A DNA stretch of 43,968 bases. Origin: Gemmatimonadota bacterium (GTDB lineage: Bacteria; Gemmatimonadota; Gemmatimonadetes; Longimicrobiales; Gaopeijiaceae). The notes beneath the pieces are model-generated. The model did no database searches, was not told the origin of the DNA, and worked only from the letters and a program-made list of their open reading frames with translations. The DNA is taken from positions 1 to 43,968 of the forward strand of contig PXFI01000103.1 of assembly GCA_003564295.1 (NCBI GenBank), given 5' to 3'. Numbering within the stretch: position 1 is the stretch's first letter; the number at the start of each line of letters is the position of its first letter. Below, piece after piece: positions 17,701 to 26,631 of the stretch. The translations under genes were made by a program, and so were the position numbers.

Positions 17701-20355
17701 CTACTCTCCCTTCAAGCTCTCCAGGGGGTCCACTCGGCTGGCAGCCGTCGCAGGGATCAGGCTTGCCAGCAACGCCACCACGAAGAGTGCCAACGCCACC
17801 CCGCCGTAGGTAACAGGGTCCGTGGGCGCTACCCCGTGGAGCATGCTCTCGATGAAGCGGGACAGAAGAAGAGATAGCCCGATGCCTATGGCCACTCCCG
17901 CCCCCGCCAGGATCACCGAGCTCCCCACTACCTCCTGGATCACCCGGGCGCGGGGCGCCCCCAGCGCCACCCGGATGCCGATTTCCCGAGTGCGGGCCGC
18001 CACGGAGCGGGATACGACGCCATAGATCCCTACTGCAGCCAGAAGGAAAGCCACCAGGGAGAAGACGCCGGTGAGGAGCATGTTGAACCGAGGACCGACG
18101 AGGCGGCGCCTCACCAACTCATCATAGGTCACGGGACTTCCGGCCTGGAGGTCAGGTTCCACCTGGAGGAGACGATCCGCAATCGGTCTGGCCAGGAGGG
18201 CAGGGTCCCCGGAAGTACGGACCACGAAGAAGCTCACGGGACGGGTGTATTGGGCCTGAGGCCAGAAGATCTCCGGTTCTACCGGCGCATCTGGGTTGAA
18301 GGGTGGAATGTCCTTCACCACCCCCACCACCATCCGACTGACCTGGTTGGTTTCCAGCCAGACGCTCTTCCCAACGGGATTCTCACCCGGCCAGAGGAGG
18401 TCGGCCAGGCTCTGGTTCACCATGGCCACCAGCGGAGCCCCCGGCCCGTCGTCAGGGGAGAAGTCCCGACCTGCCAGGATGGGCACGCCCAGCGCCTCAA
18501 AGTATCCCGGGCTGATGTCATACCATCGCACTGAGGGCCCCGAGCCGGGTTGGCCCGGTCCGTCACCCGGGTGGATCTGGTCGGGCTCCCAACCCCCGAA
18601 GAGGGGCCCGGCGGAGGCTCGCCCGACGGAATGAACCCCGGGAAGGGCCTGCACCTCTTCCTGCAGGGTGTTCATGAGTCGCAGGCGGGCCTCGGAGTCC
18701 TGGTACTTGTCCATGGGCAGGAACGCCTGGAATACCAGGAGATTCTCACGTTCGAAACCGGGATCCCACCGCAGGAACGACGTGAAGCTCCGGGCCAGCA
18801 GCCCCGCTCCCACCAGGAGCGCCAGAGCCAGTGCAACTTCTGAGACGACCAGGGCTCCATTCAACCCGCCCAACCGCCCCCGGGGCCTACCGAGGCGCTC
18901 GCGCCGGAGGGCCTGCATGGGTTGAAGGAGGGATGCCCGGGCAAGGGGGGCCAGACCGAAAACCAGCGTCGCCAGAACGGCCAGCCCCAGAGTGAATGCC
19001 AGCACGGTGGAGTCCATCCCCACTTCGCTCAAGCGTGGGATCCCTGCGGGGGCCAACGAAATGAAGAGGGGAGTGAGAAGACGGGCCAGAAGGAGACCGG
19101 CAGCGGACCCCAGGAGGGCCAGGACCATCCCCTCCGTCAAGAGATGTCCGGCCAATCGCCGGGAGTCGGCCCCCAGGGCGGCCCTGATTCCCAGCTCCGT
19201 TTCCCGGCCGGACATGCGGGCCAGGATGAGGTTCGCGATGTTGGCGCAGGTAATGAGAAGAACCAACCCTACGGCTCCAAGGAAGGCCAGCAGGGTGGTC
19301 CGAACATCCCCTACCACCAGGTCCTGGAGGGTGGTGAGGCGGAGCCCCCACTCGGCGTTTGCCTCAGGATACTCCCGGGCCAGCTCCACGCGAATGCCTT
19401 CCATCTCCTGGCGGGCGGCCTCGAGACTCACACCCGGGGCCAGGCGGCCCAGGGCGAGGAACCCCCGCCAGTTCCGGTGTTGCTCATCCCGCGGGTCGAT
19501 GTGAAGAGGGGCCCACAGGTGGGTCCTGGCCTGTGCGACGGCCGGCGGATCGTCCCCTTCCTGGAGGACGCCTATCACCTCAAAGGGCATTCCATCCAGT
19601 TCCACCGTGGAACCCAAAATGTCAGGATCTCCACCGAAGCGGGATTGCCAGAAGTCCCATGTCAGGACAGCCACCTGCCTCCGCCCCTCCTCCTGGTCCT
19701 CCGGGAGGAGGAGGCGCCCCATGGCAGGTCGAAATCCCAGGACGTCCATGAGTTGGGGAGTGGCGATGGTGGCGTTCACCCCTCGCGCTCCCTCGGGCGT
19801 GGAGAGGCTGAAAGGCCACCAGCGGAAGATTCCCAGCGCCTCGAAGGCGCGGCTCCGCTCGGCCCAGTCCGCAACGTTCGGAGGTGAGGCGGTGACGCAG
19901 GTCCCGGCTTCATCAGGACGGGCCTCGCAAAGGGAGATAATGCGGTCGGCATGGGGGAAGGGGAGACTGCGGAGGAGGACTCCGTTCACAACGCTGAAGA
20001 TGGCCGTGTTCGCCCCGATGCCGAGCCCGAGGGTGAGGACGGAGACGACGGCGAACACGGGGTTGCGCCGCAGGGATCGAAGAGTGAGACGCACGTCGTT
20101 GCGCAGGTTCATGATCATGGTGATTCCCCAGGCCTCCCGGGCCTTCTCCTTGTGCCGTAGGGGCTCGCCGAAATTGCGCCGAGCCTGTTTCACGGCCTGG
20201 TCCGGTGTCAGGCCTCGCTGGGCCAGCTTCTGAGCCTCCATCTCCAGGTGGAAGGCCATCTCCTCTTCCATTTCCCGCTCCATGCGGCCCGGAAGGAGAG
20301 TCGCCCGGAGGCGGAAGAGGCTTTCCGAGATCCAGCGCATGAACGTCCTCCTCAC
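17701..20355 (-). CDS. ADOP-type ABC transporter permease (MacB/FtsX-like, duplicated)
   Basis: 884 aa; N-terminal EMEEEMAFHLEMEAQKLAQRGLTPDQAVKQARRNFG, LRSLRRNPVFAVVSVLTLGLGIGANTAIFSVVNGVLLRSLPF, two FtsX-type permease modules, C-terminal RTREIGIRVALGA. Confidence 0.93.
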   Translation of the reverse strand: MRRTFMRWISESLFRLRATLLPGRMEREMEEEMAFHLEMEAQKLAQRGLTPDQAVKQARRNFGEPLRHKEKAREAWGITMIMNLRNDVRLTLRSLRRNPVFAVVSVLTLGLGIGANTAIFSVVNGVLLRSLPFPHADRIISLCEARPDEAGTCVTASPPNVADWAERSRAFEALGIFRWWPFSLSTPEGARGVNATIATPQLMDVLGFRPAMGRLLLPEDQEEGRRQVAVLTWDFWQSRFGGDPDILGSTVELDGMPFEVIGVLQEGDDPPAVAQARTHLWAPLHIDPRDEQHRNWRGFLALGRLAPGVSLEAARQEMEGIRVELAREYPEANAEWGLRLTTLQDLVVGDVRTTLLAFLGAVGLVLLITCANIANLILARMSGRETELGIRAALGADSRRLAGHLLTEGMVLALLGSAAGLLLARLLTPLFISLAPAGIPRLSEVGMDSTVLAFTLGLAVLATLVFGLAPLARASLLQPMQALRRERLGRPRGRLGGLNGALVVSEVALALALLVGAGLLARSFTSFLRWDPGFERENLLVFQAFLPMDKYQDSEARLRLMNTLQEEVQALPGVHSVGRASAGPLFGGWEPDQIHPGDGPGQPGSGPSVRWYDISPGYFEALGVPILAGRDFSPDDGPGAPLVAMVNQSLADLLWPGENPVGKSVWLETNQVSRMVVGVVKDIPPFNPDAPVEPEIFWPQAQYTRPVSFFVVRTSGDPALLARPIADRLLQVEPDLQAGSPVTYDELVRRRLVGPRFNMLLTGVFSLVAFLLAAVGIYGVVSRSVAARTREIGIRVALGAPRARVIQEVVGSSVILAGAGVAIGIGLSLLLSRFIESMLHGVAPTDPVTYGGVALALFVVALLASLIPATAASRVDPLESLKGE

Positions 20356-20389
20356 GGCAGTCAGGGGAGCCGCAGCCCCGGTTCTGTTC

Positions 20390-20722
20390 TCAGGTGGCGG
20401 CCAGGATCCGGTCCACGGCGGCAGCCAGGCGCTCCCAGTGCGCCCGCTCCATCCCGAGCTGCCTCTCGCCGGCCCGGGTAAGAGCGTAGTAACGAGCCCG
20501 GCGGTTGTTTTCTGTGACCTGCCAGTACGACCGGATCCACCCCTCCCGAGTCAGCTTGTGGAGGGAAGCGTAGAGGGAGCCCTGATTGACCTGGAGATCC
20601 TCGCGTGAGATCTGCTGGATTCGCTCGCACACCCCCCAGCCGTGCATGGGCTCAAGGGAGAGAACCTTCAGGATGAGCATGTCCAGCGTGCCCCGGATCA
20701 TGTCGGTCTTGTCCTTTCCCAC
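20390..20722 (-). CDS. PadR-family transcriptional regulator
   Basis: MIRGTLDMLILKVLSLEPMHGWGVCERIQQISREDLQVNQGSLYASLHKLTREGWIRSYWQVTENNRRARYYALTRAG. Confidence 0.95.
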   Translation of the reverse strand: MGKDKTDMIRGTLDMLILKVLSLEPMHGWGVCERIQQISREDLQVNQGSLYASLHKLTREGWIRSYWQVTENNRRARYYALTRAGERQLGMERAHWERLAAAVDRILAAT

Positions 20723-20754
20723 CGTGGCCTCCTCGTGGATGGCCGCCCTCCCCT

Positions 20755-20773
20755 TCTCTCGGAAAACGAGAGA
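20755..20773. promoter_or_regulatory. Inverted repeat upstream of padR, candidate operator
   Basis: TCTCTCG-gaaaa-CGAGAGA perfect 7 bp inverted repeat, 33 bp upstream of the PadR start (- strand). Confidence 0.4.
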
Positions 20774-20980
20774 TGCGCTCTTCCCCTATGACGACGGGCG
20801 GAGGCGAATGGTTTCAAGGGCCGGCATGAACTCGATGACGGAGGCCGTTTCTTCCCTCGGCCTTTTCGGGCGGCCCACCCTGATGCGGCAGGCAACCCTC
20901 CAGGGTCCTGGAACATCCCACCACTGGTCGGAGGCCGACGGAGGTTGTCGACGCACGGAGAGCAGCAAGGAGAATAGATC

Positions 20981-22417
20981 ATGTGTTGGAAGAGGCTTCT
21001 TCCAGGCTGGTGTCTTCTGGTGACCTTCCTTCTGGGATCAAACCAGATCGCCGCAGAACGACCGGCGGCAGGAGGTGAAGCCGCCGACGAGGAACCAGCC
21101 ACCGTTCATTGCCAGATTGAGATCCTTCGCGACGCTATCGTAGTTGAGCTGCTCATACGGGAACACGGACAGGAAGTCCTTGATCTCCAGATCAGTGATT
21201 GGGCGGGAAGGAACGATTACTCGCAGAGCATCAGCGATCTCAGGGCGTATGACGCGGATGGCAACGAGCTCCAAGTGGATTTCGACGGCCTGCGGACCTG
21301 GCGGGTCCCGACCAGCCAACAACCGTTCACTCTCACCTACAGGGTTCACCCCACGAAGAACTCCTTCGCGGGAGAGGACACATGGGACTTCTTGTATCCA
21401 ACGATCCTTGAGTCCCATGGACTCGCTTGGGGTCCGACGTTCCTCGTCCTGCCCGGGGATGAGACCTTCAAGGACACCAGGGTCAGCTTGTCCATTACCG
21501 CTCCTGAGCATTACGAGAGGGTCTTCTCGAACATCGGCCAACAACAACAGACCAACCTTGGCGAACTCCGGTACCTGTTTCTTGCGTGGGGCGATTACCA
21601 CTACCGTGACTTCCCCTTGGACGGAAGGACGGTTCGGTTGATCGTCGAGGCAGGAGACTGGAAGACCAGCCCGGCGACCCTGATCAATCTGGCCTCAAGA
21701 ATCCTCGTCAGCCAGGCCAACTCCATGGGAATCATCCCCTTCAACGAAGACCTTCTCATAAGCCTGACCATGGGTTCTTCGTCCGTCATGGGAGGCACTG
21801 CGGTTCCGGGAGCGGTCTCACTCTACTTTGACCCCGCCACGGAATTGACCGATCATGGCTCCCTGCCCGCTTACCTGATCGCCCACGAGTTCTTCCACCT
21901 CTGGAACGGCATCCACTTGCGTCTGTTCGGTCATATGAACTGGTTCAAGGAGGGCTTCACCGATTACTACGCCTACCTGACCCTCCTCCGGGAGGGAATC
22001 GTGAGTCCGGACGATTACCTGAGATGGTTCAACCGAGCCGTATCGGCCTACCGGCAGAATCCCTTTGCCCTGAACACACCCGTGGAGGACCAGGGGGAAC
22101 TGTTCTGGAGTTCGGACCAGTTCCGGGATCTGGTGTACCGCAAGGGTGCGTTGATCGCATTCCTCATGGACCGGCAGATCCGGACCCTGACCGAACACCG
22201 CAGCACCCTCGACGACCTGATGTCCGTTCTCATGACCGACGAGAAGATCCTGGAAGAAGGATTGACCCACGCCAATCTGCTGGTCGCCTTGGAAGAGCTG
22301 ACGGGCTCGGCATGGGACAACTTTCTTGAGGATTATGTGAACGGGACAGAACCGCTACCGGTGGAGGAATTCGAATCGGCGGAGGATCTCCTGTCCCACA
22401 TCTCCACTTCGATCTGA
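20981..22417 (+). CDS. Exported M61-like (glycyl aminopeptidase/gluzincin) metallopeptidase
   Basis: Signal peptide MCWKRLLPGWCLLVTFLLGSNQIAA; HEFFHLWNGIHLR and downstream WFKEGFTDYYA zinc ligands; AAGGAG SD upstream. Confidence 0.82.
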   Translation: MCWKRLLPGWCLLVTFLLGSNQIAAERPAAGGEAADEEPATVHCQIEILRDAIVVELLIREHGQEVLDLQISDWAGRNDYSQSISDLRAYDADGNELQVDFDGLRTWRVPTSQQPFTLTYRVHPTKNSFAGEDTWDFLYPTILESHGLAWGPTFLVLPGDETFKDTRVSLSITAPEHYERVFSNIGQQQQTNLGELRYLFLAWGDYHYRDFPLDGRTVRLIVEAGDWKTSPATLINLASRILVSQANSMGIIPFNEDLLISLTMGSSSVMGGTAVPGAVSLYFDPATELTDHGSLPAYLIAHEFFHLWNGIHLRLFGHMNWFKEGFTDYYAYLTLLREGIVSPDDYLRWFNRAVSAYRQNPFALNTPVEDQGELFWSSDQFRDLVYRKGALIAFLMDRQIRTLTEHRSTLDDLMSVLMTDEKILEEGLTHANLLVALEELTGSAWDNFLEDYVNGTEPLPVEEFESAEDLLSHISTSI

Positions 22418-22592
22418 AGGGATCCCTGGAATACTCCTGCGGAGGAGCTCGTCAGCTCTTCGGGATATGGCGGTGGGAGAGCTTGCGACCGTAGCCAGCT
22501 GGCCCGGCCATCTCCTCCCTCGGGTTCGAGCTTTTGAATCCGGCTCCTACAGCCGGCGAGCACGCTGATTCCTTCCCTGTCCCGGCTCCTAT

Positions 22593-22651
22593 TGACATCT
22601 AGAGGAAGGGTCGCCAGATTGTTGTCGGCGTTGATCTCGATTTCTAGAGGA
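22593..22651 (+). promoter_or_regulatory. Candidate PadR-controlled promoter region with repeated TCTAGAGGA boxes
   Basis: Consensus TTGACA (22593-22598) abutting/overlapping TCTAGAGGA (22598-22606), second TCTAGAGGA at 22643-22651, upstream of padR at 22684. Confidence 0.4.
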
Positions 22652-22683
22652 GCTGGTTCTCAGACCTGAACAACGAGCGTCTC

Positions 22684-23022
22684 ATGTCGCCCACCAACCA
22701 GTCCGACGTCCTGCGGGGTACCCTGGAGATGCTGGTCCTCAAGACCCTCACCCTCTCCCCTCTTCACGGGTGGGGGATCGGGAAACGGATCCAACAGCTC
22801 TCGGAGGGAGCGCTGGAGGTGAACCAGGGCTCCCTCTACCCGGCGCTCCAGCGTCTGGAGCAGCGGGGGCTCATCGGAAGCGAGTGGGGAGCCTCGGATA
22901 ACAACCGCCGGGCCAGGTACTACCGTCTCACTCCCCGGGGGCGCAAGGCCCTGGGTGAGGAGAAGGAGAGCTGGCACCGGTTCGTGACGGCTGTGGACGT
23001 TTTGCTGGAGGCGTCCGGGTGA
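22684..23022 (+). CDS. PadR-family transcriptional regulator
   Basis: SDVLRGTLEMLVLKTLTLSPLHGWGIGKRIQQLSEGALEVNQGSLYPALQRLEQRGLIGSEWGASDNNRRARYYRLTPRG. Confidence 0.96.
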   Translation: MSPTNQSDVLRGTLEMLVLKTLTLSPLHGWGIGKRIQQLSEGALEVNQGSLYPALQRLEQRGLIGSEWGASDNNRRARYYRLTPRGRKALGEEKESWHRFVTAVDVLLEASG

Positions 23023-23056
23023 TGGCTCTTCCTCAAGTCTTGGAGGGAATCGGCCC

Positions 23057-25687
23057 ATGAGTTGGCTCAAGGCACTTGGAGCCCGCGCCGGAGGGATGAT
23101 CCGGCGGGGAGCTGCGGATGCCCGAATGGACGAGGAGTTCCGTTTTCACATCGAGCTGGAGACGGAAGCAAACATTCGAGCCGGGATGGAGCCCCGGGAG
23201 GCACGACGGCGCGCCTTGGTGGCCTTCGGAGGGGTGGAGCGGCACCGGGAGGTAATGCGTGAAGGGAGGCGGTTGGGTTGGGTCGAGGACGGAGTGCGAG
23301 ACACCCACCTGGCCGTGCGTTCCCTGCGCCGCAGCCCGGGCTTCGCCATGGCGGCGATCCTCACCATCGCCATGGGAGTTGGCGCCACCACGGCCCTCCT
23401 CTCCATGACGGACTCTCTCCTCCTTCGTCCCCTCCCGGTCCGTTCCCCTGATGAGTTGTTCGCCGTCCAGGAACTGCGTTCTTCGGGCTGGTCGGCGGGG
23501 TTTGAGGGGATCCGCCTCCCCTACGATCGGTACGAAGCTCTGGAGTCGGCCACCGGAGAGGTGTTCGAGGGGCTGGTGGCCTTCAAGTACAGAGATTTCT
23601 CCCTGCGGATGGGGGAGTACCCTCTCCCGGTCCCGGGGGTGGCGGTCACGGGCAACTACTTCCAGGTGCTGGGGATCACCCCTGAGCTGGGACGCTTCTT
23701 CGAGGCCTCGGAAGAGCGATCGGTGGTTCTCGGATACGGGCTCTGGATGGGCCGCTTCGGGGCCGACCCCGGGGTGGTGGGACGATCCGTCCAGGTGGAC
23801 GGGCGTTCCCTCACGGTGGTGGGAGTGGCTCCCCGAGGCTTCTCGGGCACCACCTCCATCCTTGCCCCGGATCTCTGGGTCCCCTGGGAGGTTGCCCAGG
23901 ATGGGGTCAGGGCGGGTTCTGTCAGCAGTTGGGCGGCAATCTTCGGGCGCTTGCGACCAGGTGTGACCCCCGCTGCCGCGGAGACAGCCCTGGATGCCAT
24001 CGCCAGGAGAATTCCCCCGGAAACCTCTTCCGTGGAGGTTCAGGGCGCACGGCTCGAGCCTCTCCGTGGAATTCCAGGGGAGAACGGCCGCATGGCCGCC
24101 CGCCTTTTCGGTTTCCTCCTGGCCACGGCGGCTCTCGTTCTCCTCATCGGAAGCGCCAACATCGCGGGGATGCTCATGGCTCGGGGGGTATCCCGCCGTC
24201 GGGAGGTGGCGGTGCGCATGGCTATGGGAGCTCCTCGCGCCCGGCTGGTGCGCCAGCTCCTGGCTGAGACCCTGGTTCTGTTCCTCCTTGGAGGAGCCGT
24301 GGGTGTTCTGGTTTCCGTTTTCGGAGGACGTTTGCTCCAGGGGATCTCCTTTCCGGGGATGACGCTGGTCCTGGACACCACCCCGGACCTGCGCATCCTG
24401 GCCTTCACCTGCGCGCTGGTGGCAGCCACGGGCGTCCTCTTCGGTCTGGCGCCGGCTCTCCAGGGATCCCGGGCCGATCTCACGGTCGCCATGAAAGAAG
24501 GCGCCCCCACCGGGAGCCCCCGTTCCGCCCGGGGTCGCAACCTCTTCGTGGGCGGCCAGCTGGCCGTCGCCGTCCTGCTCCTGGTGACGGCGGGACTCTT
24601 CGTCCGCACCCTCCAGAGTACCGTCGGTATGGGGTTCGGCGTCGACCCCCAGGGAGTGGTGACGGGCACGGTGAATCTGGAGCCCCACGGGTACACTGCG
24701 GAGGAGGGCCGGGTGTTCTACCGGGAGCTGGTGGAGCGGGTCAGGGCCCTGCCCGGCGTGCAGGACGTAAGCCTCGCCCACCGTCCTCCACTATCCGCCT
24801 TCGTGCAGGCAGGTTGGGTGGCGCCGGCCGCCGATCCGGGGCCAGGGATGAACGTTGCGCATAACGTCGTGGGCCCGGGCTTCTTCCGTACCCTGGGGGT
24901 GGAGCTGGTGGCCGGTCGTCCCTTCACGCCCGAGGACGAGCTATTAGAGCCTCCGGTGGTGGTGGTGAGTGAGGCGTTGGCCCAACGGTTCTGGCCGGAG
25001 GGAGAGGCGGTGGGCCGCTGGATCAGGGTGGGTGAGCTCGAGCACAGGGTGGTGGGGGTGGCCAGGCATGCCTGGTACACCTTCCATACGGAGGATCCCA
25101 CCGCCTTCGTCTTCTTCCCATATGGTCCACACTACGCCCACAGGCAGGTTCTCCACGTTCGGTTGGAAGCCCCGGGAGGGGAGATCATGGAGGCGTTGCG
25201 GCGGGAGTTGGCATCCCTGGATCCGAACGTGGCGCTTGAGAGGGCAGGCCCCCTGACCGCCGAAGTGGAGCTGCAGCTCTTTCCCCAGCGGTTCCCCGCA
25301 TATCTGGCCGGGCTCTTCGGACTTTCCGGGCTCATCCTGGCCGGGATCGGGATCTACGGCGTACTGGCCTTCCAGGTGGTCCAGCGCACTCGGGAGTTCG
25401 GCGTCCGCATCGCCCTGGGGGCCCGGGGCCGGGACCTGGTGGGCCTCGTAGTGGGCCACGGCCTCTTCCTGGCCGCTGCGGGCACGGGCGTGGGGTTGGC
25501 CATGGCCGCCGGCCTTACCCGCTTCCTCCAGGCGCTCCTGTACGGCGTCAGCCCTCTGGATCCCATTACCTTCACCGCCGTCCCCCTCATCCTGGGCGCG
25601 GTGGCCGTTCTGGCCAGTCTCTTCCCAGCCCGGCGAGCGATCCGGTCCGATCCGGTGAAGGCCCTGCAAGGTGGCGTGGGGTGGTGA
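23057..25687 (+). CDS. ADOP-type ABC transporter permease
   Basis: 876 aa; RMDEEFRFHIELETEANIRAGMEPREARRRALVAFGG, LRSLRRSPGFAMAAILTIAMGVGATTALLSMTDSLLLRPLPV, duplicated FtsX-type domains. Confidence 0.94.
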   Translation: MSWLKALGARAGGMIRRGAADARMDEEFRFHIELETEANIRAGMEPREARRRALVAFGGVERHREVMREGRRLGWVEDGVRDTHLAVRSLRRSPGFAMAAILTIAMGVGATTALLSMTDSLLLRPLPVRSPDELFAVQELRSSGWSAGFEGIRLPYDRYEALESATGEVFEGLVAFKYRDFSLRMGEYPLPVPGVAVTGNYFQVLGITPELGRFFEASEERSVVLGYGLWMGRFGADPGVVGRSVQVDGRSLTVVGVAPRGFSGTTSILAPDLWVPWEVAQDGVRAGSVSSWAAIFGRLRPGVTPAAAETALDAIARRIPPETSSVEVQGARLEPLRGIPGENGRMAARLFGFLLATAALVLLIGSANIAGMLMARGVSRRREVAVRMAMGAPRARLVRQLLAETLVLFLLGGAVGVLVSVFGGRLLQGISFPGMTLVLDTTPDLRILAFTCALVAATGVLFGLAPALQGSRADLTVAMKEGAPTGSPRSARGRNLFVGGQLAVAVLLLVTAGLFVRTLQSTVGMGFGVDPQGVVTGTVNLEPHGYTAEEGRVFYRELVERVRALPGVQDVSLAHRPPLSAFVQAGWVAPAADPGPGMNVAHNVVGPGFFRTLGVELVAGRPFTPEDELLEPPVVVVSEALAQRFWPEGEAVGRWIRVGELEHRVVGVARHAWYTFHTEDPTAFVFFPYGPHYAHRQVLHVRLEAPGGEIMEALRRELASLDPNVALERAGPLTAEVELQLFPQRFPAYLAGLFGLSGLILAGIGIYGVLAFQVVQRTREFGVRIALGARGRDLVGLVVGHGLFLAAAGTGVGLAMAAGLTRFLQALLYGVSPLDPITFTAVPLILGAVAVLASLFPARRAIRSDPVKALQGGVGW

Positions 25688-25754
25688 GGGCCGCTGGAGG
25701 ACCCCCCCGGGTGGCTATTGCCAAGACTGCGGCGAGACCCCATAGACGAGAAAG

Positions 25755-26441
25755 ATGAGACGGGGATCTTCCCCCCTTGTTCTGCTGGCTGCTCTTTCCT
25801 GTCCAGCCGCTCTCCTATTGGCTCAGGGCTGCAAGGTGGAGGACGAGTGCAGGATCCTGCGACCGGTCCGTTCCCTCACCCTCATGGTGGGACCCGCCTC
25901 CTGCGTCTACCGGGACGTGGCCGAGCTGGGTGGGTGGGGGCTTCGGGTGAAGGAAGCCCCGGACCTTCGGCTGGTGGGAGAGGGCGTCCAGCTGGGTTTC
26001 CGGTACGGGGACGAACGGGATGGGAGGGGCCGGGCCTTCTCCTTCTCCGTTAGCCGCTTCGGGGGATTCTACCTGGACAGCGGAATCCGGCGGACCGGGC
26101 ATGGCCATCGTCCTCCGGGATTATCACATCGCTCCCTCCCTTACACTCAAGACTCAGTATGCCCCCTCTCCTTCCTCGCCTTGGAAGGGGACCTGACCAA
26201 CGGCCTCAAGATTGGGCTGGCCAGGACTCATCAATCCTCTCTCGGAACCCTACCTGGGAAGAACCTGGCCCTGGGGTGGCTCACGGAGCTCCATGTGTCG
26301 GCCCGTTACAACGTGGGGGATAGGGCCGACCTGGCCCTCACTCACACATGGGCGGATCAAGGGGGATACAGCCTCGCCGACTTCTACCTCCTCACCCGGA
26401 GCGGCCTGGGCCTCTCCCTCACGTACCGGCCCGGGAGGTGA
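25755..26441 (+). CDS. Hypothetical exported protein, possibly outer-membrane associated
   Basis: 228 aa with N-terminal signal-like segment (MRRGSSPLVLLAALSCPAALLLAQGC); C-terminal alternating pattern LHVSARYNVGDRADLALTHTWADQGGYSLADFYLLTRSGLGLSLTYRPGR. No family recognised firmly. Confidence 0.6.
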   Translation: MRRGSSPLVLLAALSCPAALLLAQGCKVEDECRILRPVRSLTLMVGPASCVYRDVAELGGWGLRVKEAPDLRLVGEGVQLGFRYGDERDGRGRAFSFSVSRFGGFYLDSGIRRTGHGHRPPGLSHRSLPYTQDSVCPLSFLALEGDLTNGLKIGLARTHQSSLGTLPGKNLALGWLTELHVSARYNVGDRADLALTHTWADQGGYSLADFYLLTRSGLGLSLTYRPGR

Positions 26442-26631
26442 CCATCCGCACGCTTGCTTCGGCACCGTGAACGAAAAGGCCAATGGCTACGTAGAGTAGA
26501 TACCTGATCGAGCCGGTCCACCTCTGGGCTCCTTGCCGCTGGAAACCCACATGGAACCCTCGTCGTATGGCATCCCGGTGCTTCGGCCGGGTGGCCGGTA
26601 CCTGACGCACTCTTGGAGAAGAGGTCTTGGT

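Noticed and set aside
22440-22565. tRNA-like stretch (ggttcga...ccggctcctacagccgg) after the M61 gene
   Set aside because: Has a T-loop-like GGTTCGA but I could not form a full acceptor/anticodon/D-arm cloverleaf.
23033-24781. 582 aa - strand ORF opposite ADOP permease 2
   Set aside because: Low-complexity antisense shadow; the + strand has the recognisable FtsX-type permease.
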